This document shows, piece by piece, positions 45,128 through 55,144 of a DNA stretch of 64,000 nucleotides (position 1 is its first letter; each line of letters begins with the position of its first letter). The position numbers were made by a program, and so were the translations under genes. This DNA comes from Mauremys mutica. Its lineage: Eukaryota; Chordata; Testudines; Geoemydidae. The notes below the pieces were generated by a model. The model was not told the DNA's origin. It did not search any database and was given only the letters and a program-made list of their open reading frames with translations. The stretch is from positions 52,796,697 to 52,860,696 of the forward strand of contig NC_059072.1 of assembly GCF_020497125.1 (NCBI RefSeq), written 5' to 3'.

Positions 45128-45200
45128 TATGCTTCACCTTTTCTAGCTGTAAAGTAGATAGCTCACATTGGTGGAGTGAGGATTATGCATTAGTCTGTGA
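45128..45200 (+). mobile_element. MIR-like SINE, right part
   Basis: TATGCTTCACCTTTTCTAGCTGTAAAGTAGATAG continues the SINE interrupted at 40,291 (expected order: CTCTCTRTGCCTCAG, then a CATCTGTAAAATGG-like stretch). The shared TAT is the Harbinger target duplication. Confidence 0.6.
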
Positions 45201-45823
45201 CTGTTACAGTAGTTCTAGGATAGTGATGCTGGGGGCTGCTACCGCCATGGAACTCAGTGAACACACACTGAGCTAGTACTGCCGCTGTGATGGACTTATC
45301 CCCACACCCATGAGATCATGTGTGCTGCACAACACTACAGCCGTGGTTCCCATAGCTTCCCAAATTTTGGGGATACCCCAAAACTGCCTTTCCAGTCATG
45401 AGAGATGCATCATCCCTGTTTTCCTACGTTAACGAGAAAAGAAAATCATATGGGGGTAGTCTGTTAACTAACAAACAACCCTTTATCCTTACTCCCTCCA
45501 GTGGTCAGTGGCTGATCAAGTAATAGGAGAGGGCAAATACTCTTGCCTAGTGATTCCATTGCACTTGCTAATGTACAAGTATTTAATTTAAAAAGTAATA
45601 AATATGGCAGGCAGCAATGGTTTACTTATGGATGGAGATATCACTTGTAGCAGGCCGCTTGTTCACTGCTTAGTGTGTGCAAACAGGCTCCAGCACCCAG
45701 CAGATCTGAGGCTATTCCACATGCTGCATTGGGTTGGTTACAGATCACTCAGCCCTTACTAAGGTTCTGATCCTGCTGCAGGATTAACTAGTGCAAATCC
45801 ATACAAACCTTAATGAGGCTCAC
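45201..45823. other. No recognised gene
   Basis: Mixed-composition DNA with no motif-bearing frames or visible termini. Confidence 0.35.
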
Positions 45824-45835
45824 TAAAGTCAACGG

Positions 45836-46065
45836 AGCAAAGAGTCCTGTGGCACCTTATAGACTAACAGACGTATTGGAGCATGAGCTTTCATGGGTGA
45901 ATTCCCATTTTGTCGGATGCATGTCATGCATGTCTCATGCATCCGACGAAGTGGGTATTCACCCACGAAAGCTCATGTTCCAATACCTCTTTTAGTCTAT
46001 AAGGTGTCACAGGACTCTTTGCTGCTTTTACAGATCCAGACTAACACAGCTACCCCTCTGATACT
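45836..46065. mobile_element. Penelope-like insertion with inverted arms
   Basis: A 230-bp insert between 12-bp direct repeats TAAAGTCAACGG (45,824-45,835 and 46,066-46,077). The left arm (GCAAAGAGTCCTGTGGCACC...GGAGCATGAGCTTTC) is the inverse of the right arm (GAAAGCTCATGTTCC...GGTGTCACAGGACTC). The hinge is a nest of ATGCAT palindromes (45,917-45,942). The right end is CTACCCCTCTGAT as in sister copies. Confidence 0.87.
45943..45981 (+). ncRNA. Hammerhead ribozyme-like motif
   Basis: Core CCGACGA, stem II GTGGGT/ACCCAC with loop ATTC, GAAA at 45,967-45,970, then GC-TCAT-GT and TC. Upstream, ATGCATG and CATGCAT can form a 7-bp hairpin directly before the core, an alternative stem I. The left arm holds a decayed minus-strand version. 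Confidence 0.5.
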
Positions 46066-46177
46066 TAAAGTCAACGGGACTCCACCAGGGTACAGGGATC
46101 TGGACAAGTGACTCCTGAGGTAGGATTAAATGCCCAAGTATTCCACTTTAACCTGATAATATCTTTTGCTAGCAGTA

Positions 46178-46383
46178 TGTACTGTGCCTTTAAGAGCAGA
46201 GCACATGTTGGAGGAAACTAGATTGGAGCTAATGAGAACCAGCTGGAAGTGGTCTCATGGCAGCCTGACTCAGCTAGAGCTCATGGCGCTCCTTTAGCTT
46301 AGGTAACTCTGACTTTGTTTTAATAAAGCCTTACTTCTTAGAGCCCAGACTGTTTCTCCTTCTTATGAATTCACAAGACAACA
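46178..46383 (+). mobile_element. Ty3/gypsy 5' LTR
   Basis: A 206-bp segment starting TGTACTGTGCCTTTAAGAGC and ending GAATTCACAAGACAACA (TG...CA). It contains a polyadenylation signal AATAAA at 46,322-46,327. Directly after, TGGCACCGGAGTGAGAC is in the position of a tRNA primer-binding site. The gag-like region follows at 46,460. No second LTR was found at the other end of the element. Confidence 0.65.
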
Positions 46384-46547
46384 CATGGCACCGGAGTGAG
46401 ACAGAGGAGAGGACAAAGAAAAGAGGACAGTAATGAAGAAGTAAAGGAGTCATTGTGAAGATGGAGCAAGTAAAAGTCCCCCAAGGAGCTGGAATACTTA
46501 GGTAATGCAGCAGACTCCTGGAAGAGATTCAGAAGAGTTTTGATAGA

Positions 46548-46564
46548 TTAGATAGATAGATAGA
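46548..46564. repeat. Short (GATA)n microsatellite
   Basis: About four units of GATA within the gag relic, in GATTAGATAGATAGATAGAT. It adds to the disruption of the frame. Confidence 0.7.
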
Positions 46565-46667
46565 TGCAAGCAGCTGGCTTTGGTGAGAAAAAAGATCAGC
46601 AGTAAATAGCTATCTTCTTTAACATTGTAGGACTGGAGGCAATGGATGTCTTTAATGCATGCAACTA

Positions 46668-46998
46668 CGCCGCTACCCCAATATAACACGGTTGTGGGGA
46701 GCCAAAAATCCCTACCACGTTATAAGTGAAACGCCATTATATCGGGGTAGCGGTGGCAGGGCTGCAGCAGTGATTTAAAGAGCTCCGGGCTCTGGCCGCT
46801 GCGGGGAGCCCAGGCCCTTTAAATTGCCAGCCCAGCCCCACTGCCGCAGCCCCGGGGTAGCAGCGGCAGGGCTCTGGCAGTGAATTAAAGGGCCCAGGGC
46901 ACCCCGCAGCAGCCGGAGCCTCAGAGCCTTTAAATTGCCGCCAGAGCTCCGCTGCTACTGCGCTATATGCGAACCTGTGTTATAGCGGGGTAGCGGTG
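46668..46998. mobile_element. TA-flanked MITE (Tc1/mariner-like) in the gypsy gag
   Basis: Terminal inverted repeats CGCCGCTACCCCAATATAAC (left) and CACCGCTACCCCGCTATAAC (right, minus strand), flanked by TA on both sides (46,666-46,667 and 46,999-47,000). 331 bp with a GC-rich core that is itself roughly repeated (GGCAGGGCTGCAGCAGTGA, GGCAGGGCTCTGGCAGTGA) and inverted. No coding capacity. Confidence 0.87.
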
Positions 46999-47865
46999 TA
47001 TATTGTGCAGAGAAAGCAAGTTATGATGCAATTTTGCAGAAATTGGAAGAGTATTGCATATTTTAAAAGACTGAAACATTTGAAAGGTATAAGCTTCACC
47101 TTAGAAGGCAAAAGGAAGGAGAATCCTTGGAAGAATTTCTAACAGAGCTGAAGTTAATGAGCCAGACTTGCACCTATGGACAGTTAACAGATTCAGGTGT
47201 AAGGGATCAAATTGGAACTGGAATCAAAGATCCAATGCTGCCAAAAAGAATATTAGAAGAATATGGATCTCACTTTGCATAAAGCGGTAAGACTGTGTCA
47301 GGCAGCAGAAATCACTCTGACCAGAATAAAAATAATGGAAGGAAAACAGGACACTGGTACTCTGTATAGAGTGACATGAGAGAAATCAGTACAGAACAAA
47401 AACCAGAGAAGATTGAAAAAGAACAAAGCATGAGACTTTGCAAGGAATAGCTTCAAGTATTTCACAAGATATGGACACAAATACAGATCTCTACAATTCC
47501 CTGCTTTTGGTAAGCACTGCAATATTTGCAAGAAATACAATCACTTTGCCAAAGTCTGTAACCAGGAAACAACTGCAGAAGAGAAAGCAAAGCAAAGCAG
47601 GCATGCTGATGCAGTAATCCAGAAAGAGAGCACAGACAGCAATACAGAAGAGGAGTTCTACCTAGGAGCTGTATCTGAAAAGGAAGGAACAGAGGAATGG
47701 ACAATTCCCTTAGGTACTAATGGGACTCTGATTACTTACAAATTGGACACTAGGGTCCATGTAAATGTTGTTTCAGATGTTGGTGTTAAAAGGTTGAAGG
47801 ATTGACAGTTGCACTGATGATAGCAGAGTTTTGTGTGATTATGGATCTACATGGAAAGTCTTTGT

Positions 47866-48435
47866 TTAAAGTCTTTTGGAGCATTCAGTGATGGATAGAA
47901 ACAGTCTGGGTGATTTATGGGATGGTTTAGTCCTGTCTATGTAAGAAGCCAATGCCCTCTGAACATCAAGATTATGAAGTGTGTCATGTGTTCTATCTGT
48001 GTGGGGTTTAGGGGTGTGGTCTGAGGGAGGCTTTATCCTCAAAGAAGACCATGTATGGGGGGGTTCCGCCATGAAAGCCCACAGTGCTCCCACACATCTG
48101 ACAGATGTCATTGCCAAAAGAAATGCTACTTTCATAGAATGGTGTAGCAGTGATTATGTCGTCCTGGGTTCAAATGGGGAAGAGGTGATGATCCGAAGGA
48201 CCAGGTTCAGGTCCCATGGTGTAGTAGGCTCACATAGTTCAAGGTAGGCATTATTGAGTCCTCTGAGGAAACATTGCGTCAATAGATGGGTAAAGACAGG
48301 ATGACAATCCACCTTGGGGTGAAATGTTGTGATGGTAGGTAGGTGGACTTTTATTGAGCTCATGGATAGGTCTGACCCTTTGAGTTCTAATAGGTAACAC
48401 AGTATAGAGGGTAATGTCCCTGGGATGGAAGTCAT
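47866..48435 (-). pseudogene. DIRS tyrosine recombinase, N-terminal part
   Basis: Minus frame pieces show F-H-P-K-V-D-C-H-P-V-F-T-H, F-L-R-G-L, W-D-L-N-L-V-L-R and P-F-E-P (48,435-48,154), then K-V-A-F-L-L-A-M-T-S-V-R-C-V-G and S-P-R-L-F-L-S (48,135-47,866). This is the DNA-binding and early catalytic part of a DIRS-type recombinase, which would join circular DNA copies into the genome. In the T-S-x-R-x-V-G block the Arg is present. The later catalytic His/Arg/Tyr part is gone, cut off at the junction with gypsy sequence. Confidence 0.75.
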
Positions 48436-48463
48436 CCATTTTAGGTGGCACCAGGTCTTAACT

Positions 48464-49212
48464 CAGGGGTGGGGAAACTTTTTGGCTCAAGGGCCACATC
48501 GGGGTTGTGCAACTGTATGGAGGCCAGGTAGGGAAGGCTGTGCCTCCCCAAACAGCCTGACCCCCACCCCCTATCTGCCCCCTCCCACTTCCTGCCCCCT
48601 AGCTGCCCCCCTCAGAATCCCCAACCCATCCAACCCCCCCTGCTCTCTGTCCCCTGACTACCCCGACCCCTATCCATACCCCCGCCCACTAACAGCCCCC
48701 CCGGGATTCCCACCTCCTATCCAATTGCCCTCTGCTCCTCATCCCCTGACCACCCCCTCCTGGGACACCTCGCCCCAAACTGCCCCCTGGGATTCCACCC
48801 CCTTATCCAACTGCCCCTGCTCCCTGTCCCCTGACTGCCCTCCCGACCCCATCCACATCCCTGCCCCCTGACAGGCCCCCCGACAGGGCCCCCGGGACTC
48901 CCACTCCCAATGCTCCCTGTTCCTCATCCCCTGACCACCACCCCAGAAACTCTGCCCTATCCAATGGCCCTCTCCTCCTTGACTGCCCCCCAGGACTCCT
49001 TGGTCCCTTACCCAACACCCCCACTCCCACCCCCTTACCAGCAGCAGGAGCTCACAGCCATGACACCCGGCCAGAGCCAGCTGCGCTCTCCACGCTGCCC
49101 AGCGGGAGCGGCGGGCCAGAGTGTGGCCCACGCGGCAGCGTGGCTGCAGGGGAAGTGGGACAGTGGGGGAGGGGCTGGATGTGGCCTGCATGCCGTAGTT
49201 TGCCCACATCTG
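48464..49212. mobile_element. hAT-type element with C-rich tandem core
   Basis: Ends CAGGGGTGGGGAAACTTTTT and, on the other strand, CAGATGTGGGCAAACTACGG. Flanks TCTTAACT (48,456-48,463) and CCTTAACA (49,213-49,220) agree at 6 of 8. The core (48,590-49,030) is a degenerate C-rich tandem array of units like CTCCCTGTCCCCTGACTGCC. The long frames on both strands here are repeat artefacts. It is inserted in the DIRS element between recombinase and RNase H. Confidence 0.82.
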
Positions 49213-49542
49213 CCTTAACACATCTCCCCTTCAGGGTGTATGGAAAACAGTTCATTTCTGTTCAACTGTGTAACTATATTTTGTACCTCATCTCAACAGG
49301 TCAGCTCAGGTTCCGTGTTCTGAGATGGAGTTTCTGTGGATGCAGGACACGGCCTGAGTCCTGGGACAGCGGGTGAAACAGAAGTGGGAGTGCGATTCAT
49401 GGATGCACGGTCATGCTGAGGGGGTAAGGATACCGTGGTTTGGTGAGACCATGATAATAGAATTACTGTGGCTCATCCAGCCTGATCTTGTGGATCACTG
49501 GGTTCAAAGGAGGAATAGGAGGGGGGAAAATAATTGGAGATA
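49213..49542 (-). pseudogene. DIRS linker between RNase H and recombinase
   Basis: Read on the minus strand, P-L-N-P-V-I-H-K-I-R-L-D-E and S-Q-D-S-G-R-V-L-H-P match the conserved stretch before the recombinase in DIRS elements. In-frame stops are present. The sequence before and after the SINE and hAT insertions joins in the expected order. Confidence 0.65.
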
Positions 49543-49723
49543 TACTTATCTCCTAGAACTGGAAGGGACCTTGAAAGGTCATTGAGTCCAGCCCCCTGCC
49601 TTCACTAGCAGGACCAAGTACTGACTTTCACCCCAGATCCCTAAGTGGCCCCCTCAAGGATTAAACCTACAACCCTGGATTTAGCAGGCCAATGCCCAAA
49701 TCACTGAGCTATCCCTCCCCCAA
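49543..49723 (-). mobile_element. tRNA-derived SINE (minus strand)
   Basis: Minus-strand copy of the SINE family at 19,695. The tail (GAACTGGAAGGGACC) is at the left and the head (CACTGAGCTATCCCTCCCCC, the inverted A box) at the right; the inverted B box is near GGATTAAACC. About 180 bp, inserted in the DIRS element. Confidence 0.88.
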
Positions 49724-50825
49724 GATGTAGGTGGAAGGAAGGCGTAGAGAAGGGGAGTGTTCCACTCAAGGAGGACTGCATCATCTAATGACTGCACACC
49801 AAGACCTGCACGGGAACAAAAACGAGGGTGTTTAGTATTTTGTGAAGTTAATAAAAGGTCTACTGTGGGGAACCCCCAGAGCTGAAATACATGCAGGAGT
49901 ACCGTGTTGCTGAGCTCCCTTTGTGGTCGTGAGAAATTTGTCTGCTGAGGGTATCTGCTGTGATGGTGTGCATATTGTCTCAGGGTTTTATGGCTTGCAC
50001 ACAGAGGTACTGTGAGTGTGCTCCCCCTTGTCTGTATTTATAATACATACAAGCTAAGGCTTCAAATAGCCTTGTCCTTGATGAGTGGCAGGAATTGGGA
50101 GCAAGTGTTGCGGACAGCTTGAAGTTCCAATAGGTTTATATGTTGAAGGGATTCCATAGGGGACCAGTGGCCCTATATAGAATGTGGGTGCAGGTGTGTG
50201 CCGCATCCCAGGAGTGAGGCATTTGTGGTCTGAACGAAGGGTTCCCCCCTGCATACGTTGGTCGGTTTTGCCCAGCAGAGAAGGGGGTCCTTTATTTTGC
50301 CCGATATTGTGGGGTGCTTGTTTATGTCATGCCTGTGTGGAACAAAGTTGATACATAGCCTTCCTTGTAGGCAATGGATGTTTAATCTGGTGTGTCTGAC
50401 AGCAAATGTTGTGGCTGCCATGCGGTCAAGGAGTTGGGGGAAAGTCCTGCCAGATACCTGTGGGCTATTTCAGCAGTGGCTATGAGGCTGGTGAGAGTGA
50501 GAGAACGTTGTCTCAGTAGTGAGGCTATAGCCTCGATAGAGTTGAGGTGGGCCCCATTGAAGTCCAGCTCTGGCACTGTTGTTAGAGTGGGCTGGTCAGT
50601 ATTTATTAGGAAGCCCAGATTCGTGAAGAGGGTTACCATCTCTTCGGTGGCTTGCAATGCTGTCTGCTGGGTTGATGCTTTTAGCAGGCAGTCGCTTATA
50701 GTGTATAGTGTGATCATCTTGAATTGTTGTGTTTCTGACAAACTTGCTGAATTATCGGAGGTTGAGCCTTGGTCTCCATCCACCGGAGTTCTTGTTAGGG
50801 GAAGTTGATGGTTGGGATGCAGCAA
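49724..50825 (-). pseudogene. DIRS reverse transcriptase end and RNase H
   Basis: Minus frame 50,825-50,382 ends the RT: a Y-T-I-S-D-C-L-L-K-A stretch sits where the Y-x-D-D catalytic block is expected, followed by L-G-F-L-I-N and the thumb. The next frames give RNase H (K-P-T-N-V-C-R-G-E-P-F, T-N-A-S-L-L-G-C-G-T-H-L at 50,421-50,173) and, near 49,930-49,990, A-D-T-L-S-R-Q-I-S. The first half of the RT is missing, because gag sequence ends only about 100 bp upstream. Inactive. Confidence 0.75.
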
Positions 50826-51560
50826 CTTGAGAAGTAGATTGTTGTCCCCTCAGGGCCTGTGTCTCAGACCCTGTGAGTCAAATCACCGCTGTTGTTGTTT
50901 GAATACATTGGCCAGTGGTATCATTGGGATGTAAAGTAATGCCTCTGTTTCCTCTTCAGTTCGGAGTTATAGGTTCCCAAGGATCAGAGAGTCGCTCATG
51001 AGACCGTGAGTGAATGGAGTGAGTCATCTGCCTTTTTGGCGAATAAATTGGGCTGGCAAGTCTTCCACCGTGGATTGCACTTCTTCAGGGAAGCCAGAAA
51101 GATAGAGCCATTAGGCCCTTCTCATTACAACCACCGTCACAGATGTTGCAGCCCTGTCCTCAGAATCAAGTCCTGCAAATTATTCTCCCTTGTCCTTGGC
51201 AATAAAGTTAATCAATTCGGACATTTTTGTGGAGTTTCTATAGTTGTATTTTGTTAGTAATGTCACATAGTTGGCTATGCGGAGGTGAGGGATAACCAAG
51301 GAGGAAGCCTTATTGCCAAAACTGATCAAGTCTTTTCCAGTCCTTATCATGAGTTGTGTTTCAGGGCTGTTGTTGCATGCCACATCGCTGGACTGCATGT
51401 ATCACTAAGAAATTAGGTGCTGGATTCGAAGTCCACACCCTTTGCTGGTATACACCTCCTGTCAGACCTCCCGGTGGCTAGAGGGGCAGCTGCAGAGGTC
51501 CACAGAATGACCCTTACAGGGTCCATCAGTGCCTCATTCATGTGAAGGGCAATTTTTTTT
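50826..51560 (-). pseudogene. DIRS gag-like region
   Basis: Minus frame 51,398-51,180 contains H-L-R-I-A-N-Y-V-T-L-L-T-K-Y-N-Y, a hallmark of vertebrate DIRS gag, and S-G-F-P-E-E-V-Q follows in another frame near 51,085. A Gln-rich C-terminal region lies at about 50,830-50,920. Several frame breaks. Confidence 0.65.
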
Positions 51561-52829
51561 TAAATGAAGCAGATGTATGCAAAAAGTCCACTAGTCCATG
51601 CTGTATCATGGGGACCTCCTCAAGGGAGATATCCAGAGAGGGCTACCCTCTCAAATAAGCCATGGAATAGTTTGAAATCATCCCCTATATTAGGAGGAGT
51701 CATAAAGATATCCTCTGTGGACAATGATGGCAAGTGGGTGGTTCTTCCTCCTCTTCCCCTGGTACCACTGAGGGTGCTGGTACAGAAGCTGTTTGGAATT
51801 ACTGTGTGCTGGGTCTGGTCATTGCTGGAAGACTCCCCTACTGTGGGGCATATGACCTATGGAGTCCAATATGCCCATTGGGATGGGAGTGGCATGGGGG
51901 TCCCCATACCACTGTAAGTAACTGGGACTGCATAATATGCCCCATGAGCGATTCCTGGGTTGATGGATAGGAGCCGATCAGGGAATAGCTCCCTGTTCTT
52001 CCTCATCTTCCTCCTTCAAATAAGGAGCGAGACAGTGAGTGATGTTGGGGACGCAGGAAGTCTTGGTGCCAAGGGTATCATTCTCGTATAGGTACTGCAA
52101 ATAGGGGAATCAGGGGCAGAGCTGAATACCAGAACCCTCTGTCTGAGGAACTGCTGCTGTGCTGGTTTGATTGGCCCCTGGGGCTGCCTCCTTGTCGGAT
52201 TCAGGGCTGCGGAGGAGAAGGCGGCACTGCTGGCTGCGTCTCTGTGCATGTTGGGTGCACCTTTGAAGAAGCTGCCTTTTGTAGCGGCGCTGTGCCGCCG
52301 TTTGTAGATCGCGGTGCGGAGGCACAGGGGTTTGGTTTCCCCTTAATGCCTGCATCGGAGCCAGCTCTTGTAGAGTCTCTGGCTCTAGCGGTGCCGGCGA
52401 TGCCGGGAATTTCCGCTCCTTCGGCTCCTGACAGCACAGTCGGTGCTGGTATTGGATGCCTGCCCACGGAATGAACGTACATCGCAGTGCAGAGGCATGG
52501 GGTTTTGATTTTCCCTTGCTCCTGTAGAGTCTCTGACTCTAGCGGTGCTGGGGTTTTCCACCACCTCGGCTCCCGGCTCACTGGATGCCTGCTGGCAGAA
52601 CAGCTATAGATTGTGGTGTGGAGGCATGGGGCTCCAACCTCCCCTCAGTGCCTGTGCCGGAGCCGTTCCCCAAAGTCTCTGTCTGCAGCAGTGCCGGAGC
52701 TCTCAGCCACCCAAAGTTTCCGACTATGAGTGCAGGGGCACACGAATACCTGAAGTAGAGCACCCACAGGGACACACATCTTGAAGAACCTCAGTTACTG
52801 CACAAGGTGAGTAACCTTCTCTTTCTCAG
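51561..52829 (-). pseudogene. DIRS 5' leader and gag N-terminal region
   Basis: GC-rich minus-strand sequence with Pro/Ala/Ser/Arg-rich frames (for example 52,581-52,201). Short paralogous blocks recur (GTAGAGTCTCTGGCTCTAGCGG and similar at about 52,370, 52,520 and 52,670), so the region has an internal repeat with a period near 150 bp. Placement at the 5' end of the DIRS element is inferred from position. Confidence 0.5.
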
Positions 52830-52975
52830 CTCCAGTTGTATGATTTATCAGTAATATATAAACCAGGAAAAGAGCTGGTGGTAGCAGACACATGGTGCAA
52901 AGCATTTGATAAAACAGTAGTAGAAGCAGAGGAGGAATCAAACATAGTGAATGTCAACCTGATACTGTCACGCTG
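52830..52975 (+). pseudogene. Ty3/gypsy RNase H end fragment
   Basis: The plus frame reads L-Y-D-L-S-V-I-Y-K-P-G-K-E-L-V-V-A-D-T, the hallmark end of a gypsy RNase H (usual form ... A-D-T-L-S-R; here T-W-C-K). It resumes the element interrupted at about 47,800. The gypsy RT is absent, and so is the integrase. It stops at about 52,975 where another repeat begins. Confidence 0.75.
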
Positions 52976-54000
52976 TCTGGAGAGGTTCACAACTATGAGT
53001 GCCAACCTCAGGGCAGACTGTCAAAAAGCAGGACAGAGACTCCACACTGGTGGTATGTTCTATAATTAGATTTCACCAGTCCAGTAATAAATGTGAACTC
53101 CTGGAGCACTATTACAGTCTTACCATGGAGTCACAGATAGTCCCCTTGGGCACTCCAGTCTGTCTTGTCAGGCAAGCTGAACTGAGTGATAAATGATCAT
53201 TTACACTAAAGATCACAAAATATTCGGGTTGCTCCCTTAGGGGACCAGCTCTCTATCCCAGGTCAATTTGTACTTTAGATTTCACACCAAAGAGAATGCT
53301 TGTAGCCAGTCCTATAGTAAACTAACTAAGGATTTATTAACTAGGAAAAAGAAAGGAAAGCGTTCTTTACGGGTTAAAGCAGGCGACATATATACACAAA
53401 TGAATTACAGTGTATAGTTCTAAAAGGTGATAGAATTGAAGTAATCTGTCAGCACTGAATGTCTTTTAGGGCTAACACATTGTGACCCTGGGGAGCTCTG
53501 CTTTAGTTTCCTAGTTCCAACTCTGTGAGAGTCCAAACAGCAAAGAGATGAAGAGTTTTCATGTCAGCTATCTTTATTTTCTTCTTTCAGATTTCAATCT
53601 GACGGGACATGCATTTTCAAACATAGCACCTTTGTGGGTGTAAGAGGGCCATCAACCCAGTGTTTGCAGCATGATGGTGTATCACCCTGATAGTGGGTTC
53701 TCAGATCATCAAATGAAAGGTTCTATAAGAGCTGACTGGTCTTGTGTTTTTTCTTCTTTCTATACAGAGTTCCCTGTAGTGCCCGCACATGCGCGTACAC
53801 ACACACACACACACACACACACAAATGGCAGCTAGATGCAAATTTAGGCTGCCAAGGCGCTTAGCACTGCCCCTCCCCACCTCACCCCCCACACGCCCCT
53901 CTCTTTGGCATTATTTTCCACTCTAGCCATTATTAGCCAACCAGGCACATTGTAGATAGTGGCTTTCCATCACAAAGACATTTATAGTCACCCATTTTTA
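52975..54000. mobile_element. LTR-like repeat, uncertain limits
   Basis: Non-coding sequence starting near TGTCACGCTGTCTGGAG. The block AAGGATTTATTAACTAGG near 53,330 recalls those at 8,530 and 30,560 in similar position. Termini and target duplication are unclear. Confidence 0.35.
53797..53823. repeat. (AC)n microsatellite
   Basis: Thirteen to fourteen AC dinucleotides after a CATGCGCGT lead. Confidence 0.95.
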
Positions 54001-54437
54001 CATTCTTAGGCAAATAAGTAACTTCAAGAGACACATTACCTAACTGTCTATGGCATTCAGGTTCCAACAGCGCAACATTCACTATTTGTAATTTTTTACT
54101 TGAGAACTGCTGAACAAATTAAGTAACCTTACATGGTCAGTACGAGAGGGTAAAACATATTTCACAGAATATGAACATAAGCAATTTTATAGATAGCAGA
54201 AGGTCATCTGATCCATATTTTTACAATCTTTCTAATTTTACAGAGGTAAAATAGTGTCTCCCACACCACAATACCAAATAACCTCAGCTTCTGGGAGGGC
54301 AATATTGTGTTTTAGCACCTATGTTTCAATAACAGGCACAAAACAACAAAGAAGGACAAAGATGGCTTTAAGCCTTCAGGAAACCCCTAGGCTGATTGGA
54401 GGTCAGTACTACCTCCAGCACAATTTAGAGCACCATC

Positions 54438-54840
54438 CAGAGGCACTGACATTTTGATTTGCCAGGGAGATACTCGACCCTGACTCCACCCCAGGCCATG
54501 CCCCCACGCCATCCCATCCCCCAAATCCTCACCCCACCTGCTCCACCTCTTCCCACGCCTGCTCCTTCCCCACCCCAGAGTGCGCCTAGCCCTCGGTCTC
54601 CCTCTTCCTGCCCCCACTGCTCTATCTCCCCCCGAGTGCCTCCTACCTGCCGCTAAACAGCTGATCCTCAGAGGGAAGGAGGCGCTCGGGGGGGGGAGAG
54701 AGAGGAGCTGATCAGTGGGGACAGTCGGCAAGTGCTGGGGCAGGGGGGAGAGGAGCTGATTGACAGGGCCCGCTGGTGGTTGCTGAGCACCCACTATTTT
54801 TTTTCTGTGCCCCAGAGCACCCACACAGTCAGCACCTATG
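54438..54840. mobile_element. hAT MITE with perfect 8-bp target duplication
   Basis: The left end CAGAGGCACTGAC and the right end (minus strand) CATAGGTGCTGAC agree at 10 of 13. The direct repeat GCACCATC lies exactly at both sides (54,430-54,437 and 54,841-54,848). C-rich on the left, G-rich on the right, so the 403-bp element can fold on itself. The 145-codon minus frame here is a composition artefact. Confidence 0.9.
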
Positions 54841-55144
54841 GCACCATCAGAAATTGCTCTAAGTCACCTGGCAGAGATACTGGGCTTCCAGGGTCTGTGG
54901 CTCTGGGCAGACTGCCCTATGCTCAGTGATGCCAGGGCTTGATGACTCCCTGCTGTGAAGCTAGGTGCCCAGAAGCCCTGGGAGCCCTGGCTCAAGATCA
55001 GGCTTGCAAGGCTTCTAGGCTCTACAGTCTGTGGCAGGTGAATCCCTCAGCTTCATGTTAGCAAGCTGCGCTGTCCCCAACTCTGGGAGGGCTGTACAGG
55101 GCAGTCATGACCGCTGGCTGCTCCATCTGATTTTGGGGGGGTGG

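Larger units (their letters stand above)
46460..47790 (+). pseudogene. Ty3/gypsy gag and start of pol, broken
   Basis: The Met at 46,460 opens a short gag-like start (M-E-Q-V-K-V-P), then G-N-A-A-D-S-W-K-R-F in the matrix/capsid start position. A MITE interrupts at 46,668-46,998. The capsid continues with E-G-E-S-L-E-E-F-L-T-E-L-K-L near 47,115. A C-x2-C-x4-H-x4-C zinc knuckle (C-N-I-C ... H-F-A-K-V-C) lies at about 47,518-47,560, and a protease-like L-D-T-R-V-H-V-N-V near 47,743-47,770, where the family usually has D-T-G or D-S-G. Several stops and frameshifts; a dead copy. Confidence 0.75.
47820..52829 (-). mobile_element. DIRS-type retrotransposon, defective, inserted in the gypsy element
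   Basis: On the minus strand, from 52,829 downward: GC-rich gag leader, gag domain, the end of a reverse transcriptase, RNase H, a linker and a partial tyrosine recombinase. This order is diagnostic of DIRS elements. It separates the gypsy protease (47,790) from the gypsy RNase H (52,830). The right end reads TGCACAAGGTGAGTAACC; the expected matching terminal repeat at the left is missing. It is itself invaded by a hAT element (48,464-49,212) and a SINE (49,543-49,723). Confidence 0.8.

Noticed and set aside
45836..46065. CRISPR-like or Rho-independent terminator hairpin
   Set aside because: The inverted arms are a transposon insertion with target duplications in a vertebrate genome; no spacer-repeat periodicity.
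46385..46402. Assigning a specific tRNA to the putative primer-binding site
   Set aside because: TGGCACCGGAGTGAGAC does not match well enough from memory with any one tRNA 3' end; left unassigned.
48425..49221. Pro-rich 148-codon plus frame and 160-codon minus frame
   Set aside because: Both are translations of the C-rich tandem core of a hAT element with readable ends.
54387..54824. 145-codon minus frame
   Set aside because: It lies inside a hAT MITE bounded by a perfect 8-bp duplication.
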